A stretch of DNA of 64,000 bases from Paenibacillus sp. FSL H7-0326 (GCF_001955535.1 NZ_MPVN01000005.1:248001-312000), one strand, 5' to 3'. Counted from the stretch's first letter, positions 16,359 through 25,752 are shown. Notes: generated from the letters alone by a model not told the origin. A program made the numbers and translations.

Positions 16359-16414
16359 ATTCCCATGATGATAAAACGCGCGGCGGTAAGATACACTTCA
16401 ATTCTAAACGTAAA

Positions 16415-16440
16415 AAGGACACGCTTCTGCGTGTCCTTAT
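16415..16440 (-). terminator. Terminator between converging orf150 and NAD(P)HX repair gene
   Basis: A perfect AAGGACACGC-TTCT-GCGTGTCCTT hairpin. The T-run (CTTTTTA) is on the minus strand, so it mainly serves the gene ending at 16501. It may also stop orf150 transcripts. Confidence 0.8.
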
Positions 16441-16500
16441 ATTTACTTGTAGATCTGTGAGCGTGGCGCTATACCATTGATTCCTTGTTGATATTCGATA

Positions 16501-18174
16501 TCACAATGCGTCAATAATATCGCCGGCGGTAATGCCTCCCGGATGATGCCGCTTGTAAGCAGCACGTTCTCCGGAGAGTCCGTGCAGATATACACCATAT
16601 GCTGCTGCCTGCTCAGCGCTCCAACCTTGGGCCAATAGACCCGCTATGATGCCGGTCAGCACGTCCCCTGCTCCCCCGGTTCCCATGCCGGGGTGTCCGG
16701 TCAGGTTAATATAGGTGCTGCCTGAAGGAGCAGCAATGACCGTGCGCGAGCCCTTGAGCACAAGGATAACGCCTGTACGCTCTGCATATACTGCCGCATG
16801 GGTGATCCGATCTTGCTGGACGTCCTTCGTAGATATCCCCATCAATCGAGCCATCTCCCCTGGATGCGGCGTCAGAATGAGCGGTGCAGTCCGGGACATC
16901 CCTAGGAAGAAATCCTCCCCTCCTGCTGCAGCCATATTGAGTGCATCGGCATCAAGTACAATAGGTACATCACATGCTTCAACAATGCGGCGAAGCCACC
17001 TTGTATCTCCCTCAAAGCGCCCAAGCCCCGGCCCAATGGCCAGCACATCCTTGCCCTCCGCAAGCTGTATAACTCGCTCGGCTGACTCCTCCGTCCACAG
17101 CCCGTCTTTTCCTCTCACCGCATCGGCGAGCATCAGCTCAGGCACCTTGCCGATGACATGCGGCATCAGCTCATAAGGCAGTGCCCAAGTGGCAAGACCG
17201 CAGCCTGACCGGAGCGAAGCATGTGCACTCAGAAGCCCGGCCCCGCTCATGGCAAGAGTCCCGGCAGTAAGCAGCACATGTCCATAGGTTCCCTTATGCC
17301 CCTCGCCTGATCTTCGGAGCGCCAGATCCATTCCAAGCGACCCTTCCAGCACCTCTTCTGTAAGGACTTGTACAGTTCCGCCCTGATCCGCTGCGAGCTT
17401 AGGAGGGATTCCAATGGATCTTACAACGATGCGGCCTGCTGCCTCTGCACCAGGATACTGAGTCAGTCCTCGTTTCAACAAGCCGAAGCACACCGTCACC
17501 TCCGACCGGATATGAGGCTCATAGAGCTCTCCTGTATCTGCATTTAATCCGCTTGGAATATCTGCTGAGACAATAGGGAGTCCGCTCTCATTAGCCTCAC
17601 GGATCAAGGCTGCATACGCCTTGCGCGGCGGGCCGTCGCTTCCAGTGCCCAATAGCGCATCTACGATGCCGGTAACGCCTTGAAATGACAGCTGCTCCTT
17701 CTCGCTATATACGACTGCCGGAATGCTGTATGCCGCTGCCGCGTCCCTTTGAAGTGCAGCATCCTGCTCCAGCGTTGAAGGTGGAACAGCATAAACAATC
17801 GTTACTTTCATACCCGCCTCTTGCAAATGCCGGGCACACACAAGTCCATCGCCGCCGTTATTTCCTTTTCCAGTGAGTATATACCAATGTTCCTGGCTTC
17901 GGTCATTGATGTGTAATGTCTCTTCGGTACGAATCGTACCTCTCACACCACGCCACTCTTCAAATGCCCTGCGATGGTTATCCTCATCTTCCTCCAATGG
18001 GTCCCTCGGTGTTCTCCGATCTATCCGCCCATTCTGCGCTTCACGGCACAGCTTCACCACTTCTTCGGCGAGTGCCTTGCCTGCATTCTCCATCAGGCTT
18101 GCCGAAGGAACGCCGATCTTCTCGATTACGATGTAATCAAGCTCACGCATCTGCTTCGCGGTTACAACATACAT
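16501..18174 (-). CDS. Bifunctional NAD(P)HX epimerase / ADP-dependent NAD(P)HX dehydratase
   Basis: A 557-residue fusion that repairs hydrated NAD(P)H. Residues 1-260 are the YjeF_N epimerase domain, with GKGNNGGDGLVCARHL as its signature and DALLGTGSDG as a second motif. Residues 270-557 are the ribokinase-like dehydratase domain, with LTPHPGEMARL and GTGGAGDVLTGIIAGLLAQG. An extra charged segment (residues about 45-90, rich in Arg, Glu and Asp) separates the first helix from the epimerase signature and is longer than in typical homologs. It is a single-gene unit. The double-domain architecture is common in bacteria. Confidence 0.93.
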   Translation of the reverse strand: MYVVTAKQMRELDYIVIEKIGVPSASLMENAGKALAEEVVKLCREAQNGRIDRRTPRDPLEEDEDNHRRAFEEWRGVRGTIRTEETLHINDRSQEHWYILTGKGNNGGDGLVCARHLQEAGMKVTIVYAVPPSTLEQDAALQRDAAAAYSIPAVVYSEKEQLSFQGVTGIVDALLGTGSDGPPRKAYAALIREANESGLPIVSADIPSGLNADTGELYEPHIRSEVTVCFGLLKRGLTQYPGAEAAGRIVVRSIGIPPKLAADQGGTVQVLTEEVLEGSLGMDLALRRSGEGHKGTYGHVLLTAGTLAMSGAGLLSAHASLRSGCGLATWALPYELMPHVIGKVPELMLADAVRGKDGLWTEESAERVIQLAEGKDVLAIGPGLGRFEGDTRWLRRIVEACDVPIVLDADALNMAAAGGEDFFLGMSRTAPLILTPHPGEMARLMGISTKDVQQDRITHAAVYAERTGVILVLKGSRTVIAAPSGSTYINLTGHPGMGTGGAGDVLTGIIAGLLAQGWSAEQAAAYGVYLHGLSGERAAYKRHHPGGITAGDIIDAL

Positions 18175-18196
18175 CTTGTCCAGCCCCTCCTATCAA

Positions 18197-18226
18197 AAAG
18201 AGCGAGGAATCTATACCTCGCTCGCT
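18197..18226 (-). terminator. Terminator after the NAD(P)-binding protein gene
   Basis: On the minus strand GAGCGAGG / CCTCGCTC with an eight-base loop, followed by TTTTTG. It lies 16 bases past the stop codon at 18242. Confidence 0.85.
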
Positions 18227-18241
18227 AAGATGAACTTTCTT

Positions 18242-18874
18242 CTAATAGGCCACGGTAAATCGGGACCCGCTGAAATACGGATCATCCGCTTCATCCACCA
18301 TAGCCGCTGCATAATCTTCGACAGATATTCGGCTCTGCCCTGCTTCATCCAGAATAAGACGATCTGTGCCAATTCGGAAATTGCCTGTACGGCGACCAGG
18401 TTCAATCGTTGCTGCCGGACTCAAATAAGTCCAGTCCAGATCGGACTCCTCGTAAATATGAAATGCATCCCGATGTGCGAGCGCCAGCGGTCTAACCTCT
18501 TCTGGGAATTCCGGAGTCTCCATGAGCGGCACTCCGCTATCGGTCAGCAGACTGCCTGCTCCGCCAACGACAAGGAGACGCTGAACTCCACTGTTTCGAA
18601 TGCCCTCGACGAGGGAACGTGCGGCCTCGACCAATTCCTCTTCCTTACCGAACTCAGGACCGTATGCGCTAATAACCACATCATGTCCCTTCACGGCTTC
18701 AGCAACCGATTCAGGCTTAAGAATGTCGCCCTCGACGATGGTGAGTCCCTCACGCTTCTCGTTAAATTTAAACCGATTACGCACAATCGCAGTTACCGTC
18801 ATTTTTCTTCCCAATGCTTCATCCAAGATCGCTTGTCCAATCGTTCCCGTTGCTCCATATAAAGCTATGTTCAT
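18242..18874 (-). CDS. NAD(P)-binding oxidoreductase, YwnB/NmrA-like
   Basis: A 210-residue atypical short-chain dehydrogenase fold. The nucleotide-binding loop is GATGTIGQ at residues 7-14. TIVEGDILKPES marks the third strand, and VVGGAGSLL follows in the middle. The segment DWTYLSPAATIEPG is typical of YwnB-like proteins. There is no YxxxK catalytic pair, so it may be a redox sensor or a reductase of unknown substrate. It is a single gene with its own terminator. Confidence 0.8.
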   Translation of the reverse strand: MNIALYGATGTIGQAILDEALGRKMTVTAIVRNRFKFNEKREGLTIVEGDILKPESVAEAVKGHDVVISAYGPEFGKEEELVEAARSLVEGIRNSGVQRLLVVGGAGSLLTDSGVPLMETPEFPEEVRPLALAHRDAFHIYEESDLDWTYLSPAATIEPGRRTGNFRIGTDRLILDEAGQSRISVEDYAAAMVDEADDPYFSGSRFTVAY

Positions 18875-19065
18875 ATTATTCAGTCCTCATTTCTGTTCTA
18901 TGCTAGTGTAAGCTTACTTTATATTAATCAGGTACGCTCTCTATTAAAACGTCAATTGTTTACATCTCCTGCTCCATGGCTTAGTTATGCTTCTCTCATC
19001 CACAAAAGATACGCCAAGCAATATTAGAAACGATCCCTCTTCACCATACACTATTTGATATTCAC

Positions 19066-19105
19066 AAGAAAAGCCATCTTGCCCAACTGGAGCGAGATGG
19101 CTTCC
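19066..19105 (-). terminator. Terminator after thrC
   Basis: The minus-strand AAGCCATCT / AGATGGCTT stem is followed by TTTTC, 25 bases beyond the thrC stop. Confidence 0.75.
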
Positions 19106-19129
19106 TACTAATAATTTGTATATGTTCTA

Positions 19130-20353
19130 TTATGTCAGCGCCTTAGGAATCGTATCTCCCGGGTTCAGCAGCGGAACATCGCCGGATATCGTTTCCGGAT
19201 ACTTAATGCCCGTACCCGTATTGAGGACAATCACCTTCTCGTTGTCCTGAATCCATCCGTTAGCCCGAAGTATACGTGCGGCAGCAAAAGCTGCAGCACC
19301 TTCCGGACAAATGAACGATCCTTCCATCCGGGCTGCCTTTCGCTGTTCAGACAAAATTTCCTCTTCCGTTACAGCGATGGCAGCTCCATCCGTCTCATAT
19401 ATGGCATCCAGTACAAGAAAATCTCCAATCGCTTTGGGTACATTAATGCCAAAGGCAATCGTCTCCGAATCGGACCAGAATTCCGATTCAGACGCATTCT
19501 GCTCCCAAGCTTTCACAATTGGAGCACAGCCAGCAGCCTGTACAGCAACCAGCTTCGGCAGACGACCGGTTATAAAGCCCAATTCTTGAAGCTCTTGCAG
19601 ACCCTTAAAGATTCCGATCAAGCCGACACCGCCGCCTGTCGGATACAGAATAACGTCCGGCATCTGCCAGCCCAGCTGTTCTGCAATCTCCAGTCCCATC
19701 GTCTTCTTGCCCTCAATCCGATAAGGCTCCTTAAGCGTGGATGCATCGTAGATCCCCTCTGATCGGACCTTATCTGCAACAATCTTGCCTGCATCACTGA
19801 TTAGTCCGTTCACGAGGTACAAATCCGCACCTGCGGCAATACATTCATTACGCGTAATCAGCGGTGCGTCAACAGGCATTACAATGGTTGCCTGAATTCC
19901 GGCACGAGCTGCATATAAGGACCAGGCCGCACCAGCATTCCCATTTGTCGGCATCGCAAATTTGGATACGCCAAGTTCTTTGGCTTTGGATATACCGACG
20001 GCAGCACCGCGTGACTTGAATGACCCGCTCGGAGTCAAGCCTTCATCCTTCATATACAGCTGAGGAATCGCCATATCCATTCCGAGACTCGGCATACGAA
20101 GCAGCGGTGTCATCCCCTCACCCAATGTAATCACATGCTCCGGCTCCCTCACGGGAAGCAGCTCATGGTATCTCCACAGGTTCATCTCCCTGCCTAGTAA
20201 AGATTCAGGGTTCCATACCTTCTTAAGACTATCCAGATCGTATCGGGCGTTTAACGGAGATCCGCAAGTGCACAGTTGTTGAACGCCGGTTGTATGATAT
20301 ATCAGTCCGCACTTTGGACATTCCAAATGACTCAAATAGCTGTATTGTCCCAT
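19130..20353 (-). CDS. thrC: Threonine synthase
   Basis: A 407-residue PLP enzyme converting O-phosphohomoserine to threonine. An N-terminal zinc ribbon is visible as C12-x2-C15 and C28-x-C30. K113 in PSGSFKSRG is the PLP-binding lysine. TNGNAGAAW and YPTGGGVGLIG are the PLP phosphate-binding loops. An ATG four codons upstream is fused to the GAGGAG ribosome binding site (no spacing), so the second ATG at 20353 is preferred, though its spacing of 12 is a little long. It is apart from hom and thrB, which are not in this window. No T-box leader is visible. Confidence 0.88.
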   Translation of the reverse strand: MGQYSYLSHLECPKCGLIYHTTGVQQLCTCGSPLNARYDLDSLKKVWNPESLLGREMNLWRYHELLPVREPEHVITLGEGMTPLLRMPSLGMDMAIPQLYMKDEGLTPSGSFKSRGAAVGISKAKELGVSKFAMPTNGNAGAAWSLYAARAGIQATIVMPVDAPLITRNECIAAGADLYLVNGLISDAGKIVADKVRSEGIYDASTLKEPYRIEGKKTMGLEIAEQLGWQMPDVILYPTGGGVGLIGIFKGLQELQELGFITGRLPKLVAVQAAGCAPIVKAWEQNASESEFWSDSETIAFGINVPKAIGDFLVLDAIYETDGAAIAVTEEEILSEQRKAARMEGSFICPEGAAAFAAARILRANGWIQDNEKVIVLNTGTGIKYPETISGDVPLLNPGDTIPKALT

Positions 20354-20665
20354 ATGAACATACATCTCCTCACTTTATAACGACCTAAGTGACGTGAAAA
20401 AGATTGGTGCTATGAATGTAAATAAGTGTTCACTCTTCTATTACAGAGTGAGGACACAGTAATGTCTTAATGCAGCCTATTTACTACTCTGTAATGATGA
20501 GCAATGAGCTAAAAAAATGGCCTCCTATTGCTTCTGAAACATCTCAGAATACCAGGGGCCATCTGCAATCATTCGCATCTAAAATGTATATCTATTATCT
20601 TTTCATAGTGGAAGTTGTTTGTCAATGCGGCCAAAAGTCTTATTTCCTCTTATTTACATTATTCT
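20354..20665. other. Intergenic region upstream of thrC
   Basis: It contains a compound hairpin terminator (20510-20562) and, near 20430-20455, an imperfect inverted repeat (GTGTTCACTC / GAGTGAGGACAC) close to the thrC promoter region. No gene or T-box is recognisable. Confidence 0.5.
20510..20562 (-). terminator. Terminator downstream of the GNAT gene
   Basis: An outer ATGGCC / GGCCAT stem and an inner TTCTGA / TCAGAA hairpin, followed on the minus strand by seven T. It lies about 100 bases past the stop at 20666. Confidence 0.65.
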
Positions 20666-21067
20666 CTATTTTTGTTTCCAATGCATGCCTGCAGATTCCG
20701 GTGCAGAATGTGTAAATCCATACTGCTCATATAATCGATCAGCCGGGATATCAGCCAGAAGCGACACGAGGCCCTTCTCAGGGACATGCTCATCCAAGTA
20801 TTTTCGAACCTCTCCCATAATGGTCTTCCCATATCCTTTGCCCTGGTAATCAGGATTAACGGCAATATCTGTCACGAAAAACTGTAATCCACCGTCGCCG
20901 ACAACCCTGCCCATGCCGATGAGCTTGCCTTCTTCCATTAAACTGACCGCGAATAGCGTATTCGGCAGTCCTTTCTGAGCACCGTCAAGACTCATCAAAG
21001 ACAGGCCCGCAGCTTTTCGAAGATCCAGATAGTCTTGTGGCGAAGGAATTTGGTATGTAACTTCCAT
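20666..21067 (-). CDS. GNAT family N-acetyltransferase
   Basis: A 133-residue acetyltransferase using acetyl-CoA. The acetyl-CoA pyrophosphate loop is QGKGYGKTIM, preceded by the strand FFVTDIAVNPDY, and the closing motif LYEQYGFTHS is typical. The ATG at 21067 is preferred because GGGGTGG lies ten bases upstream. An ATG six codons earlier contains that site within its own coding sequence. The substrate cannot be inferred. Confidence 0.85.
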   Translation of the reverse strand: MEVTYQIPSPQDYLDLRKAAGLSLMSLDGAQKGLPNTLFAVSLMEEGKLIGMGRVVGDGGLQFFVTDIAVNPDYQGKGYGKTIMGEVRKYLDEHVPEKGLVSLLADIPADRLYEQYGFTHSAPESAGMHWKQK

Positions 21068-21387
21068 GTCTATAGTCCACCCCATATGATTTTTTTAGTA
21101 AAAGTAACTCCATTTCATACCTTATTAAAACGATAAATTTGATTCCAATATACTGCCTCTCTAGACTTACCATATTACGACTTAATTATTTCAGGCTGCT
21201 CCATAACTCGATCTGATCCACGAAGCTAGTTTACGATATTTATAGCAATAAAGAAAACACATGTTCCTTTCCTGCATGCTTCTCGTGTTTAATTTTTCCC
21301 ACGTTCCCTTTTCGACTTGAAAACCCCTGGTTCGTGTGCAATAGTGAGAGAAGGTATCGCCGCTTTTAGTGTAAAGGAGGGAGAAGC
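21068..21387. other. Divergent intergenic region
   Basis: It separates the GNAT gene from the membrane-protein gene and must hold both promoters. The sequence is AT-rich. I see no gene, repeat or recognisable RNA beyond the AAAGGAGGG ribosome binding site at its right end. Confidence 0.4.
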
Positions 21388-22245
21388 CTGAGCTCTATTG
21401 TACAAATTGACGGCATCTCGCTGTCCGCACAGGTGATTGCTATTGCCGCCTTCATGATCGTGCTGCTGCTGTGGCTCTACATATATCATGCATCCAGCTT
21501 GCGACAGGGCAAGTACCGACGAATGGATGATCTTCAGGACACGCTCTACACCTACTCCAAGCTTGCAGGACATTTGACCCTGGGGCTGAAGAAAGACGGT
21601 CTTCCAGGGGAGCCTCTGCACGGAGCACTCATCCTCGCGCTTCAGGAGAGCAAATCCGCACCCTGCCTCACGCCGCATCTGAGAGAGCAGATTCAGGCCT
21701 GCCTTGCAGAAGGAGACGAAGCAGGACTCCAATTACTCTCACGTTCTTTGGAGCGGGAAATGACCCGGCTGGCTGCCGAACGAGACCGATTGTTCTCTTC
21801 CGTGCACTCCCCAAGATGGGGACAAGCACTATGGCAGATTATCCAGCCTCTGTTCGCCCCCCTTGCAGCGGTAGGTATCGCTGTTCTGTTGTACCAATTC
21901 ATGACAGGAGCAAGAGATATTACCGAGGGAAGCTCTGCATGGGAATGGGTGTTGCTGAGCGCAAGACTTGTATCCGGCATGATATCAATCGCATACGTTT
22001 ATATTCTCATCTTGATGAGGCCGCGCACGGCCGCCGGATTAATAACCAATCTGCTGTCCTTAGTCATTATTCTGGCAGCACTATTTCATCTGATCGGGCT
22101 TGCTGCTGCTCCTTATGTTCTGGGAGGACAGCTGATTCTGTTCCTGCTTGGATTCAAATGGAGCAAACCGCCTTCCCGCAAAGAACGGCCTTATGCCGGG
22201 CAATTCGCAGCCATGGACAAGCAAGATTCACGGCTCTATCGTTAG
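21388..22245 (+). CDS. Hypothetical multi-pass membrane protein, probable CTG start
   Basis: I do not recognise the family. About 285 residues if started at CTG 21388. There is an N-terminal membrane helix (IAAFMIVLLLWLYIYHA), a cytoplasmic helical region of about 100 residues, then four membrane helices and a short basic tail. Upstream of the first in-frame GTG (21433) there is no ribosome binding site. AAAGGAGGG sits six bases before an in-frame CTG, and a stop codon blocks further extension at 21367. CTG is therefore the best-supported start. The gene ends at a bidirectional terminator shared with yezD. Confidence 0.7.
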   Translation: MSSIVQIDGISLSAQVIAIAAFMIVLLLWLYIYHASSLRQGKYRRMDDLQDTLYTYSKLAGHLTLGLKKDGLPGEPLHGALILALQESKSAPCLTPHLREQIQACLAEGDEAGLQLLSRSLEREMTRLAAERDRLFSSVHSPRWGQALWQIIQPLFAPLAAVGIAVLLYQFMTGARDITEGSSAWEWVLLSARLVSGMISIAYVYILILMRPRTAAGLITNLLSLVIILAALFHLIGLAAAPYVLGGQLILFLLGFKWSKPPSRKERPYAGQFAAMDKQDSRLYR

Positions 22246-22257
22246 CACAACCTAAAT

Positions 22258-22299
22258 AAGCAGCTCCCCTGGCTTCTGTAGAATCCAGGGGAGCTGCTT
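22258..22299 (+). terminator. Bidirectional terminator
   Basis: AAGCAGCTCCCCTGG pairs with CCAGGGGAGCTGCTT across a 12-base loop. It is flanked by T-runs suitable for the membrane-protein gene on the plus strand and by A-rich sequence toward yezD. Confidence 0.9.
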
Positions 22300-22328
22300 A
22301 TTTTCATTTCAGCATACAAGAATAATGT

Positions 22329-22583
22329 TTATGAAGACCCAGATTTGCGCAGTGCACGCGGACCACTCGCTACGGAGTCAGCTGATCCTGCAGCTGCACT
22401 GCGAGATTTGCCCGATTTAGAGGTATTGGAAGATGTGTTCTCATAACGTTTGCGCTCGGTCCGCTCCATCTGCACAATCTGTCCTTCATGGACAATGATG
22501 GACAAGGAACCAAATTCCATTTCATTCAACAAACTGGCGATACGATCCATCCACACTTCATCGACTTTTAGCGGTTTAGTCAT
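22329..22583 (-). CDS. yezD: YezD family small protein (DUF2292)
   Basis: An 84-residue protein. The first half carries the YezD motif, including LNEMEFGSLSIIVHEGQIVQMERTE. The second half is a low-complexity Ser/Ala/Gly/Lys tail. YezD proteins are found next to sulfate-assimilation genes in Bacillota; their biochemical role is not established. Here it follows cysW by about 100 bases and is likely the last gene of the sulfate uptake operon. The ATG is preceded by AGGAGG. Confidence 0.85.
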   Translation of the reverse strand: MTKPLKVDEVWMDRIASLLNEMEFGSLSIIVHEGQIVQMERTERKRYENTSSNTSKSGKSRSAAAGSADSVASGPRALRKSGSS

Positions 22584-22685
22584 TATTAACGCCTCCTAAT
22601 TAAATCGGGCCTATTAGCGTACCCTGCTTACTTATTCAAACCTATAGCTCGAATCTGCAGGAACACACCCTGACTTCAGAAAGCT

Positions 22686-23549
22686 CTAATGCGTACCCTT
22701 CCTTGTAAACCAGCTCTTGAGTATAAGCGTAATTAGGGCAAGCACGAGCAGCAGGGATGCAACCGCAAATGAAGCGGCGAACTGATACTCGTTATACAGA
22801 ATTTCCACATGGAGCGGCAGCGTATTTGTCAGTCCGCGAATGTGACCCGATACGACAGACACCGCTCCGAATTCCCCCATCGCTCTGGCATTACACAAGA
22901 TGACACCGTACAGAAGCCCCCACTTGATGTTCGGTAACGTCACTTGGAAGAATACTCTCCAGCCCTTAGCCCCCAGCATCACAGCGGCTTCTTCCTCCTG
23001 TGTTCCCTGATCCTCCATCAGCGGGATCAGCTCGCGTGCTACAAACGGGAACGTAATGAACAAAGTAGCCAATACGATACCCGGAACGGCAAAGATAATC
23101 TTCATATCCCATGATTCTAATAAAGGTCCCAGCCAGCCGTGAGATCCAAATACGAGAACAAGCATCAGGCCGGCCACAACAGGTGAAATGGAGAAGGGCA
23201 GATCGATTAATGTAATGAGCAGACCCTTTCCGCGAAATTGAAATTTCGTAATAACCCAAGCCGCTGCAATCCCGAACACGGTATTCAGGGGTACTGTAAT
23301 TACAGCGACCAGCAGCGTAAGCCTTAGTGCAGCTAATGCATCTTCATTTGAAAGTGCTGCGATAAATACTCCTACGCCCTGCTTCAGGGCTTCGGTAATA
23401 ACAATCACAAGGGGCAAAATAAACAGCCAGCCCATCACTAGAGTGGCTGCTCCTATGAGCACCCACTTCACCCAAGGCGCTTCTGTCGTCGCCCGGGATG
23501 GTTTATTATTCGTCCGTGTACTTGCTCCTATAGGTACAACTCCTGCCAT
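22686..23549 (-). CDS. cysW: Sulfate ABC transporter permease CysW
   Basis: A 287-residue inner-membrane permease with six predicted helices. The permease-to-ATPase coupling motif is visible as the EEAAVMLGAKGWRVFFQVTLP loop. The segment NARAMGEFGAVSVVSG is the CysW signature. It pairs with CysT just upstream (12-base gap) to import sulfate or thiosulfate. The cysA ATPase gene expected after it is absent. Confidence 0.92.
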   Translation of the reverse strand: MAGVVPIGASTRTNNKPSRATTEAPWVKWVLIGAATLVMGWLFILPLVIVITEALKQGVGVFIAALSNEDALAALRLTLLVAVITVPLNTVFGIAAAWVITKFQFRGKGLLITLIDLPFSISPVVAGLMLVLVFGSHGWLGPLLESWDMKIIFAVPGIVLATLFITFPFVARELIPLMEDQGTQEEEAAVMLGAKGWRVFFQVTLPNIKWGLLYGVILCNARAMGEFGAVSVVSGHIRGLTNTLPLHVEILYNEYQFAASFAVASLLLVLALITLILKSWFTRKGTH

Positions 23550-23561
23550 GATGTATTCCTC

Positions 23562-24398
23562 CTATTTGCGGGATGTCTTTCGGCTCCAGCGCTGTAGTGT
23601 ATTAATTAGAAATAACAGAACAAAGGAGACGATAAGCAGCAGCAGCGCAACGGCTGTTGCTCCTGCATAATCGAACTGCTCAAGCTGTGTCATGATGAGG
23701 AGCGGAGCAATCTCCGTCTTCATCGGCATATTGCCTGAAATGAATACAACTGAGCCGTACTCACCGATCCCTCTTGCAAAGGCTAGAGCAAAACCGGTGA
23801 GCAGTGGAGGTATAAGATCTGGCAGAATGACCTTCCGGAAAGTCAGCCAGCGTCCAGCCCCAAGCGTAGCCGCTGCTTCCTCTACATCCTTCTCCAGCTC
23901 GGCCAGAACAGGCTGAACTGTACGTACCACAAACGGAATACCGATAAACATCAAGGCAAGCGTAATTCCAAGCTGGGAGAATGCAATCCGAATACCCAGC
24001 GGTTCAACAATGGAACCAATCCACCCGTTCGGTGCATAGAGCGCTGTGAGCGCAACACCAGCAACTGCCGTGGGAAGTGCAAAGGGCAGATCAATGATAG
24101 CATCAAATATTTTCTTGCCGGGGAACTCGTATCGGACCAGAACCCAGGCTAGCAGCAGCCCTAGAAACAGGTTGGCAAATGCAGCCAAGCCTGCAGTCGT
24201 AAAGCTGACTCGGAACGAGGCGAGAATTCTTGGATCCGTAGCCATATCCGCAAATTTTGCCCAAGTAAGCCCTGTCGAATTAAACAGCAGTGCTGCCAGT
24301 GGAATCAAGACAACCAAGCTTAAATACAGCACCGTAAATCCCATATTTATTCCAAAGCCCGGAAGTACTCTGATCCGGGAGGTTCCTGCCCTGCTCAT
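23562..24398 (-). CDS. cysT: Sulfate ABC transporter permease CysT (CysU)
   Basis: A 278-residue permease with about six helices. The coupling loop is DVEEAAATLGAGRWLTFRKVILP, and FARGIGEYGSVVFISGN is the family signature. It lies between the binding-protein gene and cysW, the standard order. It is complete. Confidence 0.92.
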   Translation of the reverse strand: MSRAGTSRIRVLPGFGINMGFTVLYLSLVVLIPLAALLFNSTGLTWAKFADMATDPRILASFRVSFTTAGLAAFANLFLGLLLAWVLVRYEFPGKKIFDAIIDLPFALPTAVAGVALTALYAPNGWIGSIVEPLGIRIAFSQLGITLALMFIGIPFVVRTVQPVLAELEKDVEEAAATLGAGRWLTFRKVILPDLIPPLLTGFALAFARGIGEYGSVVFISGNMPMKTEIAPLLIMTQLEQFDYAGATAVALLLLIVSFVLLFLINTLQRWSRKTSRK

Positions 24399-24480
24399 GC
24401 TTACTCATCCCTTCATGCCTCCGGGTTGTTCCCGGTCGGTGGCTCTCGTCTTTTTGATCCTTGCTATTCTTAGAGCTTAA

Positions 24481-25551
24481 TCAACTGCCTGGTGCATAGA
24501 TCTGAGAGAATACTCCACCCTCACTGAAATGCTTCTCTTGTGTCTCTCTCCATGTACCAAAGACATCCTGCAGAGTAAACAGCTCAAGCTCAGGGAAATT
24601 TTCTTTGTATTGCTCTGCTACCGTATCAAGTGTCGCACGGTAATAGTTCTCGGCAGCGATCTTCTGTCCTTCTTCACTATATAAATATTCTAAGTAAGCT
24701 TCCGCCACTTCACGTGTTCCTTTTTTATCTACATTCTTGTCTACAATAGCTACCGGTGGTTCAGCCAAAATACTGACTGACGGGTACACGATGTCGAACT
24801 TGTCTGGACCCAGCTCCTTAATGGAGAGCAAGGCTTCATTCTCCCAAGCGAGCAACACGTCCCCGATTCCCCGTTCTACGAAAGTCGTCGTTGAACCACG
24901 TGCCCCTGTGTCAAGTACAGGCGTATGCTTAAACAGCTCTGTCACAAATTCTTTTGCCTTGGCCTCGTCATTGTTATTCTGCTTGAGTGCGTAACCCCAT
25001 GCAGCAAGGTAGTTCCAACGGGCTCCCCCTGAAGTCTGCGGATTTGGAGTTATAACCTCTACGCCATCCTTAATGAGATCATCCCAATCCTGAATTCCTT
25101 CCGGATTCCCTTTTCTAACCAGAAAAACAATGGTTGAAGTATACGGCGAGCTGTTAAGCTCATATTTGTCCTGCCAGCCTTCATTAATCAGACCCGCGTC
25201 TTCAATGGCATCAATGTCGTAGCCCAAAGCGAGTGTAACGACATCTGCTTCCAAACCGTCAATGACAGATCGGCTTTGTTTGCCTGAGCCCCCATGGGAC
25301 TGGTTGATCGTTACTTTTTGCCCTTTCTCCTTCTCCCAATAGGCTGCAAAAGCGGTATTATACTGCTCATATAACTCGCGGGTAGGATCGTAAGAAACGT
25401 TAAGAAGCTCAACTGTACCACTACCACTTGCACTTCCACTTCCACTTCCATTAGCATTATTGTCCGTGTTTTCACTTCCGCATGCCGCTAGTGCAGCGGC
25501 GAGCAATACAGCGACACCTATCTTAAGACCTTTGCGAATACCTCTCTTCAT
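24481..25551 (-). CDS. Sulfate ABC transporter substrate-binding lipoprotein
   Basis: A 356-residue extracytoplasmic protein of the Sbp/CysP family, first gene of the sulfate uptake operon. The signal peptide ends in a lipobox LAAC with C24 as the lipid-anchored cysteine, then a Gly/Ser-rich linker. Family motifs include LLNVSYDPTRELY, INQSHGGSGKQSRSVIDGL and VEVITPNPQTSGGARWNYLAAWGYA. The ATG at 25551 is chosen because GGGGTG lies just upstream and it places the basic n-region correctly; a longer frame adds ten unlikely residues. Sulfate and thiosulfate cannot be distinguished here. Confidence 0.92.
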   Translation of the reverse strand: MKRGIRKGLKIGVAVLLAAALAACGSENTDNNANGSGSGSASGSGTVELLNVSYDPTRELYEQYNTAFAAYWEKEKGQKVTINQSHGGSGKQSRSVIDGLEADVVTLALGYDIDAIEDAGLINEGWQDKYELNSSPYTSTIVFLVRKGNPEGIQDWDDLIKDGVEVITPNPQTSGGARWNYLAAWGYALKQNNNDEAKAKEFVTELFKHTPVLDTGARGSTTTFVERGIGDVLLAWENEALLSIKELGPDKFDIVYPSVSILAEPPVAIVDKNVDKKGTREVAEAYLEYLYSEEGQKIAAENYYRATLDTVAEQYKENFPELELFTLQDVFGTWRETQEKHFSEGGVFSQIYAPGS

Positions 25552-25752
25552 AAAGACACCCCTTCTTATTAAATCTGCCATCCATTTATGCCATTATTAT
25601 TGATAGTAAAAACGGAGGAACAAGCAGCAAGGATAGATCGGTCAAACCGGCTTATCATCCGTGTCTGCTGTTCTATGCTGCCATTGTTCATCCGCTAGTT
25701 AAGGCAGGGCAACATAATCGGTTATTCCTACCTGTTTAGTATGTTATGTTAC

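Noticed and set aside
20470..20715. An 81-codon frame upstream of thrC
   Set aside because: It runs through a clear terminator hairpin and into the end of the GNAT gene on the other strand.
25700..25745. A CymR-like sulfur-control box in the sulfate operon leader
   Set aside because: A TAGGAATAACC stretch is present, but the rest of the motif is too weak to call without a matrix search.
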